Assembly: GCA_027623555.1 (NCBI GenBank)
Contig: JAQBSZ010000003.1
Location: 179,082 to 243,081 of the forward strand
Length of the DNA stretch: 64,000 bases
From: Pseudomonadota bacterium
GTDB lineage: Bacteria; Pseudomonadota; Gammaproteobacteria; Pseudomonadales; Pseudohongiellaceae
Direction: 5' to 3'
The position numbers and the translations under genes were made by a program. The notes beneath the pieces are model-generated. The model had not been told where the DNA came from. It ran no database searches and saw only the letters and a list, made by a program, of their open reading frames with translations. Below, one piece after another: positions 10,897 through 22,331 of the stretch. Within the stretch, counting starts at the first letter, position 1. Every line of letters begins with the position of its first letter.

Positions 10897-11247
10897 TTAG
10901 TTTTCAAGAGACTCCGCCAATACGTAGACCTGCACGCTAATCCAGGAACCATCCTCGCACTGAGCCAGGGTTGTTACTCGTTGGTAAGCAGATCCTTCGA
11001 ATTCATCCAAAACATTCCAGTGATCCGGCAACTGCACTGAGTTGAAGATCTGCCCTTTTACCATTGTGCCCTTCTCATCCAACACGATGGCAGGATATCC
11101 CAGGGCGGCCCCCCATCCTTTCGGGTGCAAAGTCCCCCTGACAGAAGCAGGATGCCAGGAACCCTGCAACGGAGCCAGCACGAGTTCGTTTGGCTGCCCG
11201 GGAGCCAGTGTTCCGTAAACAAACAGCCGTTGTTCGCTCACTTCCAC
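10897..11247 (-). CDS. Gamma-glutamylcyclotransferase family protein
   Basis: 116 aa; LFVYGTLAPGQPN...LDEFEGSAYQRV. Confidence 0.85.
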   Translation of the reverse strand: MEVSEQRLFVYGTLAPGQPNELVLAPLQGSWHPASVRGTLHPKGWGAALGYPAIVLDEKGTMVKGQIFNSVQLPDHWNVLDEFEGSAYQRVTTLAQCEDGSWISVQVYVLAESLEN

Positions 11248-11294
11248 AATCTCGTTTGATACAGATGAATCAACATTGATCGGCTACCGAAAGC

Positions 11295-11777
11295 TCATTT
11301 GGAAGAGGCTTGTCGCAGCCTGCTGAGCAGAATAAAACCGACAACACCTGCCAAGGGAGAGGTGACCAGTCCCGGGAAGTAACCAGCTGTTAGCAAAGCA
11401 AAGAGCGGGTGGGCTAGGCCGTTCATTGCCGATGCAATAGCCAGAAACCAGAACGTGGCGATGACAAGCGTCTGTGTCTGCTTGAGTTGAGTACCCAGCA
11501 ACCAGATCACTATCCAGGCGCAATTAAACGCGATAAAAGCCCAGAGAGGCATGGCAGGTAGACCGAATAACTGGGGGAACAGGATATGAAAATCGAACAT
11601 TGTCTCTTCGCTAAAGTGCAGGAGGTGCACAGCAACGGCAATCAGCACAGTCCTATTGATCGCCGGGAGTTCACTGGAAGAGACCGCAGGCCTGGTTTGA
11701 GTGAGCACAAGTGCAACGATAAAGATAACACCGAGTATGGTTATGCTGGGTACAAAACTCGTAATAAGCGAAGTCAT
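11295..11777 (-). CDS. HXXEE domain-containing membrane protein
   Basis: 160 aa multi-TM with HFSEE motif. Confidence 0.65.
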   Translation of the reverse strand: MTSLITSFVPSITILGVIFIVALVLTQTRPAVSSSELPAINRTVLIAVAVHLLHFSEETMFDFHILFPQLFGLPAMPLWAFIAFNCAWIVIWLLGTQLKQTQTLVIATFWFLAIASAMNGLAHPLFALLTAGYFPGLVTSPLAGVVGFILLSRLRQASSK

Positions 11778-11836
11778 TTCATGCTCTCAGATTCGCAGTC
11801 ACGGTATTTACTTTGCTTGACTTCGCTGTCCAGAAA

Positions 11837-12346
11837 TCAAGCTTCGTTTGCCCTTATTAGCATTTGAATGAATTGCTGCGCACCCCAGAACAGAATAAAT
11901 ACGACTCCGCTGTAGAAGATTGGAAACTCGTTGCCTGGAAAGAAACCCGGTGAATTTGCCAGCTCCATCAAAATAGCAACAGGCATGGTCAGGAAATAAG
12001 ATGTGACTAACAATCTGTACCCTGGTGATTGTGGCAATGGAATATTCCGCTTTCTGGATTTACTAACCCAGTTCAGGTTAAAAGCCAGCAATCCTGAAAG
12101 AATTAATGAGAGCAGCGCACTGGACACTCGCCAGTTAAAAGGCTCCTGAAGGTAGGATGCAAAGATCAGCGCCAGAAATGAGCCAAATGCAGCGGCGAAT
12201 GCATAGAGCACCAGTGACAGCGTGCGATAGCTATTCCACAAGCCCAGGTCCTTCCCGCCGCCTCTGATGACAAAAATCAGACCGGAGAATCCCGCCAGAC
12301 CCACGGAGAATTCGATGGCAGCAGTCAGAGATTGCGCAGAATCCAT
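11837..12346 (-). CDS. Multi-TM membrane protein of unknown function
   Basis: 169 aa with four hydrophobic segments. Confidence 0.6.
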   Translation of the reverse strand: MDSAQSLTAAIEFSVGLAGFSGLIFVIRGGGKDLGLWNSYRTLSLVLYAFAAAFGSFLALIFASYLQEPFNWRVSSALLSLILSGLLAFNLNWVSKSRKRNIPLPQSPGYRLLVTSYFLTMPVAILMELANSPGFFPGNEFPIFYSGVVFILFWGAQQFIQMLIRANEA

Positions 12347-12426
12347 GTCGGCACCTATAGTCGTAACATGAAGGGGCAGTACGCCCCTTTCCCGTCACTC
12401 TACACAGGCAAGACGGGAAATAAAAC

Positions 12427-13779
12427 TCAGGATTTGATAAGGTTGAGTAACTCGTCAGTCATCGCCAGCATCAGATCTTCATCTCCGCGGGATTCCACGT
12501 TCAGGCGCACAACCGGTTCGGTGTTGGACATCCGCAGATTGAAGCGCCAATCCTCAAAAGTCATCGATAAGCCATCGGTATGATCGATATTATCTGCGCG
12601 TTCGGCATACAACTGCTCTATCAATTGCAACAGTGCCGGTGGATCGCCGATGGTGTTATTAATCTCACCACTGGCGGGAAAGGCTGCCATGCGCTCATCA
12701 ACGAGTGCAGAAAGGGGTTGCTGTCGTTTCGCCATCAGTTCCACAACCAGCAACCAGGGCACCATGCCGCTGTCACAGTAATAAAAATCCTTGAAATAGT
12801 GGTGTGCGCTCATCTCACCCCCGTAGACTGCGTCTTCGGTGCGCATTCGCTCCTTCATAAACGCATGACCGGTCTTGCATTGAATGGCCTTGCCACCGTG
12901 TGCTTCGGCTATTTCTATGGTATTCCAGGTCAGGCGGGGATCATGCACGATACTGGCACCGGCATGCTTCTTCAGAAAGGCCTGCGCTAACAAACCAACG
13001 ATGTAGTAGCCCTCAATATAGCGACCACCTTCATCAAAGAAGAAGCAGCGATCGAAGTCTCCGTCCCAGGCGATGCCGAGGGCTGCGTTACTAGACTTGA
13101 TAGCATCGATCGTGGGCTGGCGATTCTCCACCATTAGAGGATTCGGGACACCGTTCGGAAAATTACCGTCAGGCTCATGCTGAATCTTAATGAATTCAAA
13201 GGGCAGGAGTGGCTCCAGCAGATCGATTACAGGTCCGGCACCGCCATTGCCTGCATTACAGACAATTCTCAATGGCTTGAGTGCGCTTACGTCGATAAAA
13301 CCTAACAGTTTCTCTATATAAGCAGGCTTGGTATCCTGCTCGGTGACTGTTCCTTTTCTCCCAGCGATTTTGAATTTGTTCTGTTCCGCCAAAGACTTGA
13401 TGTCAGCAAGGCCAGTATCTCCGCTGATCGGCCTTGAACCGCTGCGCACCAGTTTCATGCCATTGTAGTCTTTGGGGTTGTGGCTGGCGGTTACGACAAT
13501 GCCCCCGTCGGCCTGGAGATGGGACGTAGCGAAGTAGACTTCTTCAGTGCCGCATTGACCGATGTTGATGACATTGGCGCCGCCGTCGGTAAGCCCGGCG
13601 ACCAGCGCGACACAGAGCTGTTTGCTCGTCAGTCGAATGTCATAGCCCACCACAACTATAGAAGGAGAAAGATACTCACAATAGGCACGGCCGATGCGGT
13701 AGGCGATGTCCTCGTTCAATTGATCGGGAATACGGCCGCGGATGTCATAGGCCTTGAAGCAGTTAATCTGTTCAGTCAT
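12427..13779 (-). CDS. manB: Phosphomannomutase/phosphoglucomutase
   Basis: 450 aa; [55 protein letters not shown]. Confidence 0.92.
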   Translation of the reverse strand: MTEQINCFKAYDIRGRIPDQLNEDIAYRIGRAYCEYLSPSIVVVGYDIRLTSKQLCVALVAGLTDGGANVINIGQCGTEEVYFATSHLQADGGIVVTASHNPKDYNGMKLVRSGSRPISGDTGLADIKSLAEQNKFKIAGRKGTVTEQDTKPAYIEKLLGFIDVSALKPLRIVCNAGNGGAGPVIDLLEPLLPFEFIKIQHEPDGNFPNGVPNPLMVENRQPTIDAIKSSNAALGIAWDGDFDRCFFFDEGGRYIEGYYIVGLLAQAFLKKHAGASIVHDPRLTWNTIEIAEAHGGKAIQCKTGHAFMKERMRTEDAVYGGEMSAHHYFKDFYYCDSGMVPWLLVVELMAKRQQPLSALVDERMAAFPASGEINNTIGDPPALLQLIEQLYAERADNIDHTDGLSMTFEDWRFNLRMSNTEPVVRLNVESRGDEDLMLAMTDELLNLIKS

Positions 13780-13791
13780 GCTGTTTAATAC

Positions 13792-14619
13792 TCATCTTTT
13801 CTGCCTCGCGTATGTGTAGTTGGTCGCTTCGACAAAACCTTCAACACTGCCACAATCGAAGCGCCGACCCCGGAACTTGTATCCTATTACTCTGCCCTGT
13901 TTCGCCTGGACCAATAACGCATCGGTAAGCTGCATTTCGCCATTCTTGCCCGGCGGAGTCTGTTCGATAATCTCGAAGATATCCGGTGTCAGGATGTAGC
14001 GGCCGATGATAGCCAGGTTGGTAGGCGCTTCTTCCGGCCCAGGCTTCTCGACCATATTGCTGATTCGATAGATGCCTTCGGCCTCTTCCTGGCCCTCGAT
14101 AATTCCGTAGCGATAAGTTTCGTTGCTCGGTACTTCTTCGATGGCAACGATACTGCACTGGTACTTCTCGAACAGTTTTACCATCTGGCCCATGACTGAT
14201 TCGCCTTCGGCCACACAGTAGTCATCGGCGAGAATAACCGCGAAAGGTTCATTGCCGATCAAACTGGAACCAGTAAGGATGGCATGACCCAGGCCCTTCA
14301 TCTCAATCTGCCGAGTATAAGAAAAAGTGCAGCGCTGAATAATGTGCCGTGTAGTGTTTAATAACTCTTCCTTGTCCGTTCCGGCAATCTGGTGTTCAAG
14401 TTCATAGCTGATATCGAAATGATCTTCCAGTGCCCGTTTGCCACGACCCGTAACGATAGCCATACCGGTAATTCCTGCTGCCATCGCCTCTTCAACGCCG
14501 TACTGAATTAGTGGCTTGGTCACAATCGGCAGCATTTCTTTGGGCATGGCCTTGGTTGCCGGGAGAAACCGGGTGCCGTAACCGGCCGCCGGGAATAGGC
14601 ATTTCTTGATTGATGACAT
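13792..14619 (-). CDS. galU: UTP--glucose-1-phosphate uridylyltransferase
   Basis: 275 aa; FPAAGYGTRFLPATKAMPKEMLPIVTKPLIQYGVEEA. Confidence 0.95.
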   Translation of the reverse strand: MSSIKKCLFPAAGYGTRFLPATKAMPKEMLPIVTKPLIQYGVEEAMAAGITGMAIVTGRGKRALEDHFDISYELEHQIAGTDKEELLNTTRHIIQRCTFSYTRQIEMKGLGHAILTGSSLIGNEPFAVILADDYCVAEGESVMGQMVKLFEKYQCSIVAIEEVPSNETYRYGIIEGQEEAEGIYRISNMVEKPGPEEAPTNLAIIGRYILTPDIFEIIEQTPPGKNGEMQLTDALLVQAKQGRVIGYKFRGRRFDCGSVEGFVEATNYTYARQKR

Positions 14620-14667
14620 GACTGCTTCGTTGGTCCCTTTTTATGCGGCTTATGTTAGCTCTGTTAC

Positions 14668-16092
14668 TCAGGGCTCACCAATACGCCCATACTTATCTTC
14701 AAATCGCACAATGTCGTCTTCTCCGAGGTAATTCCCGACTTGCACCTCGATAATCTCAACAGGCGCTGCACCGGCGTTTGCGAGCCGGTGTTTGCTGCCC
14801 AGCGGTATAAACGTGGATTGGTTCTCACCCAGTTCAAATTCATTTTCATCGCAAGTGATGAGCCCGGTTCCCTTAATTACTGTCCAGTGTTCCGCCCTTC
14901 GGTGGTGCAGTTGCAGGGAAAGTGACTCGCCCGGGTTCACGATGATGTGCTTTACCTGGTAACCCTCCCCGCTGGCCAGAGATTCATAAGACCCCCAGGG
15001 CCGGAACACCCGGGTATGACTGACTCGTTCAACCCGTCCATCCTGTTCCAGTTTGTCGACTATCTGCTTGACCGCTTGCACTCTATCCTTGCTGGCCACC
15101 AGAACTGCATCGGGTGTCTCGACAATTACCGCCGCTTCCATGCCAACCACAGCAACCAGGCGGGAATGGGCCTGGATATAGCTGTTACTGACAGCTTCCG
15201 TGAGTACGTCACCATCGATGACATTTCCTGCGTTGTCCTTTTTGCCCACATCCCACAGCGCGTCCCAGGCACCCAGATCATTCCATCCGACTGCCAACGG
15301 AATAACTGCTGCCCGCTCGGTGTGCTCCATCACGGCATAATCCAGCGACTCACTACGACATTGGGCGAATTGCTGCTCCGGTAACCGGAAGAAGTCTGCC
15401 CCCTGCTCCATACCCGCATAGGCTGCCTGACAGGCGCTATGGATGTCCTGCGCATAGCGTTCGAGTTCGGCCAGATAATCCCTGGCTCTGAATAAAAACA
15501 TGCCACTGTTCCAGACATAGTCGCCTGAAGCCAGGTATTTCTCGGCTGACTGCAGATCAGGCTTTTCCACGAAGCGGGAAACTCGATATGCCGATGATGC
15601 ACCTATCGCGTTCCCTTTCTCGATGTAACCGTAGCCAGTTTCTGGGGCACCTGGCACTATCCCAAAAGTCACAAGATAATCGTTGCGCGCTAATTCAATG
15701 CCTTGATTGACTGCCTCATGAAATGCCTCTATTTTCTGAATAAGATGATCGGCTGGCAATACTAGCAAGAGCGCCTCGGGATCTTTTGTCAGCGCATGAA
15801 ATGCAGCTATAGCTACTGCGGGTGCTGTATTTCTACCAATGGGTTCCAACAGAATGCTGCTATCTTTATTATCGGCTTGCCGGAGTTGTTCGGCAACCAG
15901 AAAGCGGTGGTCAGCATTGCAAATCACCAGGCAATCTTCGATCTCCGCAATACCCTCGAGCCGCTTAAGCGTATTTTGAAACAGGGATCCCTGTTGCTGA
16001 GGAAAATAGATGAATTGCTTGGGCAGTAACGCTCTCGAGACCGGCCAGAGTCGGGAGCCAATGCCACCAGCGAGAACAACGGGGAGTAACAT
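14668..16092 (-). CDS. manC: Mannose-1-phosphate guanylyltransferase/mannose-6-phosphate isomerase
   Basis: 474 aa; LAGGIGSRLWPVSRALLPKQF; C-terminal cupin PWGSYESLASGEGYQVKHIIVNPGESLSLQLHHRRAEHW. Confidence 0.93.
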   Translation of the reverse strand: MLLPVVLAGGIGSRLWPVSRALLPKQFIYFPQQQGSLFQNTLKRLEGIAEIEDCLVICNADHRFLVAEQLRQADNKDSSILLEPIGRNTAPAVAIAAFHALTKDPEALLLVLPADHLIQKIEAFHEAVNQGIELARNDYLVTFGIVPGAPETGYGYIEKGNAIGASSAYRVSRFVEKPDLQSAEKYLASGDYVWNSGMFLFRARDYLAELERYAQDIHSACQAAYAGMEQGADFFRLPEQQFAQCRSESLDYAVMEHTERAAVIPLAVGWNDLGAWDALWDVGKKDNAGNVIDGDVLTEAVSNSYIQAHSRLVAVVGMEAAVIVETPDAVLVASKDRVQAVKQIVDKLEQDGRVERVSHTRVFRPWGSYESLASGEGYQVKHIIVNPGESLSLQLHHRRAEHWTVIKGTGLITCDENEFELGENQSTFIPLGSKHRLANAGAAPVEIIEVQVGNYLGEDDIVRFEDKYGRIGEP

Positions 16093-16177
16093 AACATTAA
16101 CCTGTAAAAACTGGCGGCAATGGTAGCAAATTATTGATGTATTTAATAAAGATGGAGATTTGATATTCTAGTTATAC

Positions 16178-16443
16178 GGGAGCCTCTTATCATATCTATG
16201 ACCACTCTGGCTTATCGCCGATTCCGATATCAAGGCGCACTTTTGCCGGCATGTGTCGACCTGTCAAGAAAGTGCAACGCTGAGATCGGGTTCGGCGGTA
16301 AGCCCCTTTGGGCGCGGCCTGGCGAGAACCACTGCGGCGTTGTCGTGCTTGCCAAGGATGATGGCCATTACCTGCGCACGACGCCTTGCAGCGGCGCGCG
16401 CCTGACTCCCGCAGAGTGGTCGCAGATATGATAAGAGGCTCCC
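16178..16443. mobile_element. MITE-like element bounded by 32-bp terminal inverted repeats
   Basis: gggagcctcttatcatatct (16178-16197) is the exact reverse complement of agatatgataagaggctccc (16424-16443); complementarity extends after a 2-nt mismatch through gaccactctg/cagagtggtc. Intergenic between manC and fabA; GC-rich interior. Confidence 0.6.
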
Positions 16444-16537
16444 AAGCTTTGGAGTGAATTTGTTATCGATTATTTAGCCTCGGCACGATAATATCGCATG
16501 CCTTGTAGAATCAGCCCTGGAGGGCTTGCTGATAGCG

Positions 16538-17074
16538 ATGAAACCAAGGAATGATAGTTTCGTTCCAAAGAGCTCATACGAGCTGCCTGAACTGGTGGAA
16601 TGTGGCTATGGGAAACTTTTCGGACCCGAAAACGCGAAGTTACCCATAGAAAATATGCTGATGCTCGATCGCATTACCGAAATCACTGCCGATGGGGGTG
16701 AATACAGTCGCGGCCAGATTATCGCTGAATTAGATATCAACCCCGATTTATGGTTCTTTGCCTGCCATTTTCCTGGTGACCCTGTTATGCCAGGCTGTCT
16801 CGGTCTCGACGCCCTTTGGCAACTCGTCGGCTTCTTCCTCGGCTGGAGCGGATTCCCCGGTAAGGGTCGAGCACTCGGTGCCGGAGAAGTCAAGTTTACC
16901 GGCGAGATTCTGCCTACCTCCAAAAAAGTAGTATATAACTTGTCCATGAGCCGCGTGATTTCGCGTAAACTGGTGGTCGGTATCGCCGATGGCACTGTGG
17001 CGGTGGATGGCAAGGTTATCTACACTACCAAGGCATTAAAAGTCGGCCTGTTCACACCGGAACTATCTTTCTAG
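16538..17074 (+). CDS. fabA: 3-hydroxydecanoyl-ACP dehydratase/isomerase
   Basis: FabA motifs ([43 protein letters not shown]). Confidence 0.95.
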   Translation: MKPRNDSFVPKSSYELPELVECGYGKLFGPENAKLPIENMLMLDRITEITADGGEYSRGQIIAELDINPDLWFFACHFPGDPVMPGCLGLDALWQLVGFFLGWSGFPGKGRALGAGEVKFTGEILPTSKKVVYNLSMSRVISRKLVVGIADGTVAVDGKVIYTTKALKVGLFTPELSF

Positions 17075-17096
17075 GATTCATTTCTCAGAGGTTTTT

Positions 17097-18314
17097 ATGC
17101 GACGAGTTGTAGTTACCGGGATTGGAATCGTTTCCTGCCTGGGTAACGGAAAAACAGCTGTTCTTGATTCTCTCAAGGCTGGGCGCAGTGGTATTCGCCA
17201 TAACGAGTCCTATGTGGAAATCGGCATGCGCAGTCATGTCAGTGGCAGCGTGGATATCAATACCGAAGAACTGATTGATCGCAAATTATTGCGCTTCATG
17301 GGTGACGCGTCAGCCTTCAGCTATCTGGCCATGCTCGAAGCAATCGAAGATGCCGGACTGCATGAAGACCAGGTCTCGAATACACGCAGCGGTATTGTCG
17401 CTGGCTCAGGTGGCGGTTCCCCGGAAGATCAACTTGAGGCCACCGATATTGCCCGCGAGAAAGGAGTCAAGCGAGTCGGCCCCTATCGCATCCCGCGCAC
17501 GATGAGCAGTTCTGTTTCAGCTTGCCTGGCAACTCCATTTAAAATAAAGGGAGTTAACTATTCTATTTCTTCCGCTTGTGCCACCAGCGCTCATTGTATC
17601 GGCAATGCCGCCGAGCTAATTCAAATGGATAAACAGGACATTGTTTTCGCTGGCGGTGGAGAATCCGAACATTGGACGATGTCCCATATGTTCGATGCTA
17701 TGGGAGCGCTCTCTACAAAGTACAACGAGACTCCTGAGAAAGCATCCCGCGCATTCGATGCCGATCGGGATGGCTTCGTGATTGCCGGCGGTGGCGGAAT
17801 GCTGGTTATCGAAGCCCTTGATCACGCGCTGGCGCGTGGAGCAAAGATCTATGCAGAATTGACCGGTTACGGCGCTACATCAGATGGATACGACATGGTC
17901 GCGCCATCGGGTGAAGGTGGCGCCAGGGCCATGCAGATGGCCATGCAGAATCTCGCCGGTCCGATCGATTACATCAATACCCATGGCACCAGCACACAGG
18001 CCGGTGATGTCTCGGAATTACGTGCAATTCGCAATGTATTTGGAGATGAAGTTCCGGTAATCAATTCCACCAAGTCTCTGAGTGGACATTCTCTGGGCGC
18101 GGCGGGTGCGCAGGAAGCCATCTATAGTCTTTTGATGATGGAAAATAATTTTATTGCGGCCTCTGCCAATATCGAGAAACTCGATGAACAGGCCGAAGGA
18201 CTGCCGATTGCCCTGGAAAGAAAGGATGACATAAAGCTCGACCGGATCATGTCGAACAGTTTTGGTTTCGGCGGCACGAATGCCTGCCTGGTATTCGACC
18301 GTTACGCCGACTAG
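17097..18314 (+). CDS. fabB: Beta-ketoacyl-ACP synthase I
   Basis: 405 aa; [38 protein letters not shown]; directly downstream of fabA. Confidence 0.95.
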   Translation: MRRVVVTGIGIVSCLGNGKTAVLDSLKAGRSGIRHNESYVEIGMRSHVSGSVDINTEELIDRKLLRFMGDASAFSYLAMLEAIEDAGLHEDQVSNTRSGIVAGSGGGSPEDQLEATDIAREKGVKRVGPYRIPRTMSSSVSACLATPFKIKGVNYSISSACATSAHCIGNAAELIQMDKQDIVFAGGGESEHWTMSHMFDAMGALSTKYNETPEKASRAFDADRDGFVIAGGGGMLVIEALDHALARGAKIYAELTGYGATSDGYDMVAPSGEGGARAMQMAMQNLAGPIDYINTHGTSTQAGDVSELRAIRNVFGDEVPVINSTKSLSGHSLGAAGAQEAIYSLLMMENNFIAASANIEKLDEQAEGLPIALERKDDIKLDRIMSNSFGFGGTNACLVFDRYAD

Positions 18315-18365
18315 GGACGCTCTGATTACCTATAACCGCTCTGGCCATATGTAATCAGAGCGTCC
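18315..18365 (+). terminator. Stem-loop immediately after fabB, possible terminator
   Basis: Perfect 15-bp inverted repeat ggacgctctgattac (18315-18329)/gtaatcagagcgtcc (18351-18365); no T-tract. Confidence 0.4.
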
Positions 18366-18421
18366 ATAATTTAGAGCGTATGAAACTGGAACACTTCCAG
18401 TAAATCACCGGTCACCTGATC

Positions 18422-18901
18422 ATGAGAATTACACAGCTATTCCTAATGATACTGCTCTCCTGGTTTATTCCAGCCGTGGGATTGGCGCAAACAGATCCGC
18501 CGACCTTCCGGGATTTCTCGACGTTGACTCCTGGACTACCCACTCCGCTTGCATTGGAGCAGGCCTTCCCCTTCTATGTGAGCATAGTCAGCCCTGGCAA
18601 GATGCGCGTCACCTGGAACCTGGCCGATGGGCACTACCTGTATCGCCATGCCTTTGACTTTTCCATGCAACAAAATGAGGGCAGCGAAAGTATCACTGTT
18701 GATGCCAAAATTCCGGACGGACTGAAGAAAACGGACCAGTTCTTTGGCCAGATCGAGGCTTACTATACTAGAGTCAGCATAGAGCTCAGCCTGACCACTG
18801 TACCGGGCCCGGACGCCATTCTCATGATCGAGTACCAGGGCTGCGCAGACTGGGGCTTCTGCTATCCACCCCAACAATCTCCCTTTCAGTTAGTCCCTTA
18901 G
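18422..18901 (+). CDS. Stand-alone DsbD N-terminal (alpha) domain protein
   Basis: 159 aa with signal peptide and nDsbD motif YQGCADWGFCYPP; no transmembrane or thioredoxin domains follow before aroQ. Confidence 0.8.
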   Translation: MRITQLFLMILLSWFIPAVGLAQTDPPTFRDFSTLTPGLPTPLALEQAFPFYVSIVSPGKMRVTWNLADGHYLYRHAFDFSMQQNEGSESITVDAKIPDGLKKTDQFFGQIEAYYTRVSIELSLTTVPGPDAILMIEYQGCADWGFCYPPQQSPFQLVP

Positions 18902-19048
18902 CAGCTCGTCATTTGCAATAAATGGGTGAAATACCCGCTAAATTCTGAGAAAATGCCGCGAAAATAGACTAACCTCCGGTAATCTGGCGATTTCGCATGA
19001 ATCAGCCTGGTCCTGAGGCTACTTTCAGGAAAATCAGGAATCTTGATA

Positions 19049-19489
19049 ATGGCGACTATTCTGGCTCTTAACGGGCCGAATCTGAATCTGCTGGGACAGC
19101 GCGAGCCGCACATCTACGGCGCCGATACTCTCGATGACATCAACGCTCGCTGCACAGAATTATGTGTGGCTGCGGGGCATGAATTCACCACAATGCAGAG
19201 TAATGCCGAAGCAGACTTCATTCACCGATTGCATGCGGCACGGGAAGACGGCACGGCATTCATGCTGGTTAACTTCGGCGGCTTTACCCACACGAGTATC
19301 GCTATTCGTGACGCGATTCTGGCGGTGGAAATACCCTTTATTGAAGTTCACCTGTCAAACCTGCATGCCAGAGAAGAATTTCGCCAGCATTCCTATTTCG
19401 CCGATATTGCCGTGGGTAGCATCGTCGGACTTGGCGCACAGGGCTACGAACTGGCACTACAGGCAGCGTTTAAAAAATTGGCAAGCTAG
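19049..19489 (+). CDS. aroQ: Type II 3-dehydroquinate dehydratase
   Basis: ILALNGPNLNLLGQREPHIYG, FGGFTHTSIAIRDAI, VHLSNLHAREEFRQHS. Confidence 0.95.
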   Translation: MATILALNGPNLNLLGQREPHIYGADTLDDINARCTELCVAAGHEFTTMQSNAEADFIHRLHAAREDGTAFMLVNFGGFTHTSIAIRDAILAVEIPFIEVHLSNLHAREEFRQHSYFADIAVGSIVGLGAQGYELALQAAFKKLAS

Positions 19490-19527
19490 GTCATTCCTGG
19501 CAGAGCTATTTTCGGTAGGACAACATT

Positions 19528-19971
19528 ATGGATATAAGAAAAATAAAAAAACTCATTGAGCTGATCGAAGCCTCGGATATAGCAGAGATTGAGATCAAGG
19601 AAGGCGAGGAGGCAGTGCGTATCAGCAGACTCTCCTCTGCAGCTCCCTTAACCTACCAGGTCGCGCCTGCACCGGTAGCAGCGGCTCCAGCTGCAGCTGC
19701 CACGTCAGTAGCTCCACTTGCTACACCCGCAACAAAGGGCAAGGTTATTCAATCGCCTATGGTGGGTACCTTTTATCGATCACCCTCTCCCTCATCACCG
19801 CCGTTTGTCGAAGTCGGCGCGCATGTGAAGGTCGGCGACGTGGTTTGTATTGTTGAGGCCATGAAGATGATGAATCAGATCGAGGCAGACCATGCTGGCG
19901 TTGTTGAAGCTATCCTGGTCGAAGACGGAGAACCCGTAGAATTCGATCAAGCACTGATCACAATCGTCTAG
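19528..19971 (+). CDS. accB: Acetyl-CoA carboxylase biotin carboxyl carrier protein
   Basis: 147 aa; [11 protein letters not shown], biotinylation site [10 protein letters not shown]. Confidence 0.95.
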   Translation: MDIRKIKKLIELIEASDIAEIEIKEGEEAVRISRLSSAAPLTYQVAPAPVAAAPAAAATSVAPLATPATKGKVIQSPMVGTFYRSPSPSSPPFVEVGAHVKVGDVVCIVEAMKMMNQIEADHAGVVEAILVEDGEPVEFDQALITIV

Positions 19972-20029
19972 TAGCGCATTCCAAAATAGTGTCTTTCCGC
20001 TTTTTTACTCAGATCCAGGATCATCCGGC

Positions 20030-21373
20030 ATGCTTGATAAAGTCCTAATAGCCAATCGCGGGGAAATCGCGCTGCGGGTACTACGCGCCTGCAAGGAACT
20101 CGATATCAAGACAGTCGCCGTTCACTCCGTGGCAGACAAGGACCTGATGCATGTCAGACTCTCTGACGAGTCTGTTTGCATCGGACCTGCCAGTCCTACT
20201 GATAGTTACCTGAACATTCCCTCCATTATCAGTGCCATGGAAGTCACCGACGCCGATGCCGTGCATCCGGGTTACGGATTCCTGGCCGAGAATGCCGACT
20301 TTGCTGAACAGGTAGAAAACAGTGGCTTTACGTTTATCGGGCCGACGGCTGAAACGATTCGCCTGATGGGTGACAAAGTATCAGCCATCAAAGTCATGCT
20401 CGCAGCAGGCGTACCAACAGTTCCAGGCTCCAATGGCCCGCTGGATGACAATAAGGACCGCACACTGGCACTCGCTAAAGAGATCCGCTATCCAGTCATT
20501 ATCAAGGCAGCGGCAGGAGGCGGTGGGCGTGGTATGCGCGTCGTCCATACTGAAGCGGCACTGCTAAAAGCAGTCTACGTTACCCAGGCTGAGGCAAAAT
20601 CGTTCTTCGGCAGCGGTGTAGTCTACCTGGAGAAGTTCCTGGAAAATCCGCGCCATGTTGAAATTCAGGTTATCGGTGATGGCCAGGGCAATGCCATCCA
20701 TCTGGGAGATAGGGACTGTTCCCTGCAAAGACGTCACCAGAAAGTGCTCGAGGAAGCTCCCGCACCTGGCATCCCGGATGAGATTCGAGAGCAAGTTGCG
20801 GCGACGTGCGTAAAGGCGTGTAAGAACATGAAGTATCGCGGTGCCGGGACACTGGAGTTTCTCTACCAGGACGAACAGTTCTTTTTCATTGAAATGAATA
20901 CCCGAGTTCAGGTTGAGCACCCAGTCACTGAAATGGTCACAGGGGTGGACATTGTAAAGGAGCAATTGAGAATCGCCAGTGGCAAACCATTGTCTATTTC
21001 GCAGGAAGAAGTTGTTATTTCCGGTCACGCCATTGAATGCCGTATCAATGCCGAAGACCCAGCTACATTCCTGCCCTGCCCTGGTAAGGTCAAGATGTTT
21101 CATGCGCCAGGTGGACCTGGAGTAAGAGTGGACTCCCATCTCTACAGCGGCTACACCGTGCCTCCCTATTACGATTCGTTAATCGCCAAGCTGATTACCC
21201 ACGGCAAAAATAGAAGTCAGGCTCTCGTGCGTATGAAGATTGCCCTTGATGAGTTGTTAATCGATGGAATTCGCAGCAATATCCCGCTGCATAGGGAACT
21301 CGTTCGCGATGCCGAGTTCCAACATGGCGGAGTAAATATCCACTATCTGGAACATAAACTCGCGCGCCATTAA
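20030..21373 (+). CDS. accC: Acetyl-CoA carboxylase biotin carboxylase subunit
   Basis: 447 aa; [54 protein letters not shown]. Confidence 0.97.
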   Translation: MLDKVLIANRGEIALRVLRACKELDIKTVAVHSVADKDLMHVRLSDESVCIGPASPTDSYLNIPSIISAMEVTDADAVHPGYGFLAENADFAEQVENSGFTFIGPTAETIRLMGDKVSAIKVMLAAGVPTVPGSNGPLDDNKDRTLALAKEIRYPVIIKAAAGGGGRGMRVVHTEAALLKAVYVTQAEAKSFFGSGVVYLEKFLENPRHVEIQVIGDGQGNAIHLGDRDCSLQRRHQKVLEEAPAPGIPDEIREQVAATCVKACKNMKYRGAGTLEFLYQDEQFFFIEMNTRVQVEHPVTEMVTGVDIVKEQLRIASGKPLSISQEEVVISGHAIECRINAEDPATFLPCPGKVKMFHAPGGPGVRVDSHLYSGYTVPPYYDSLIAKLITHGKNRSQALVRMKIALDELLIDGIRSNIPLHRELVRDAEFQHGGVNIHYLEHKLARH

Positions 21374-21390
21374 CTCCGTTATGCTCTTCT

Positions 21391-22272
21391 ATGTGGCAAC
21401 AACTCAAAATTCAAATTAAGACTGAAGACTGCGCTACCCTGGAGCAGCGGCTACTCGAACACGGCGCGCTCTCGGTGAGCTATCTTGATGCCGAAGACGA
21501 TCCAGTATTTCAAAAAGAGCCAGGTAGCACACCTTTATGGAAAAACACCTGTATGTATTGTTTGTTCGATGACGCAGTCGATTTGCACGACCTGATACAG
21601 GAACTCAAACAGCATCCCAATGTAAAAGACCCCGAAAATCTGTTGCTGGAAACTATTGATGACCAGGACTGGGAACGCAGCTGGATGGCAGACTTTCATC
21701 CGATGCAATTTGGCGAGCGGCTGTGGGTCTGTCCAAGCTGGCGGCCACCCCCTGATCCGGATGCCGTCAACATTCTGCTGGACCCGGGCCTGGCCTTCGG
21801 TAGCGGTACCCATGTAACTACTGCCCTTTGCCTTCACTGGCTGGAGCAGGCAGCACTTAAGGATGCCGAGCTGATTGATTACGGTTGTGGTTCTGGCATT
21901 CTCGCAATTGCTGCGGCCTTACTCGAAGCAGCATCGGTCCATGCTGTTGATAATGACCCACAGGCCATCGCGGCAACTATAGATAACAGTTACCGCAACA
22001 ACATCTCTCAGGGCATCATTACGGCTTATCTGCCGGAAGCTCTGCCTGCACTGCAGGCTGATATCCTGGTGGCCAATATCCTGGCAGAGCCACTGCTGGA
22101 TTTGTCCGTGAAATTCGCCGCACTGCTCAAGCCCGGCGGCAAGATCGTCCTGTCGGGAGTACTCGAGGAGCAGTTACCTTCTCTGGTGAGCTGCTATAAG
22201 CGCTGGTTTGAGCTTGACGAGCCGGTGATCGAACAGGAGTGGGGATTGCTTAGCGGTACCCGCAAGGCGTGA
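21391..22272 (+). CDS. prmA: Ribosomal protein L11 methyltransferase
   Basis: 293 aa; DPGLAFGSGTHVTTALCLHWLE, DYGCGSGILAIAA. Confidence 0.95.
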   Translation: MWQQLKIQIKTEDCATLEQRLLEHGALSVSYLDAEDDPVFQKEPGSTPLWKNTCMYCLFDDAVDLHDLIQELKQHPNVKDPENLLLETIDDQDWERSWMADFHPMQFGERLWVCPSWRPPPDPDAVNILLDPGLAFGSGTHVTTALCLHWLEQAALKDAELIDYGCGSGILAIAAALLEAASVHAVDNDPQAIAATIDNSYRNNISQGIITAYLPEALPALQADILVANILAEPLLDLSVKFAALLKPGGKIVLSGVLEEQLPSLVSCYKRWFELDEPVIEQEWGLLSGTRKA

Positions 22273-22331
22273 TATCCGCCTTCTGTTCACCTACAATCCA
22301 TCGCTAAGCATTTACCATAATAGTAGTAGCA

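Noticed and set aside
20564-21139. 191-aa minus-strand ORF antisense to accC
   Set aside because: Antisense shadow ORF of a conserved gene.
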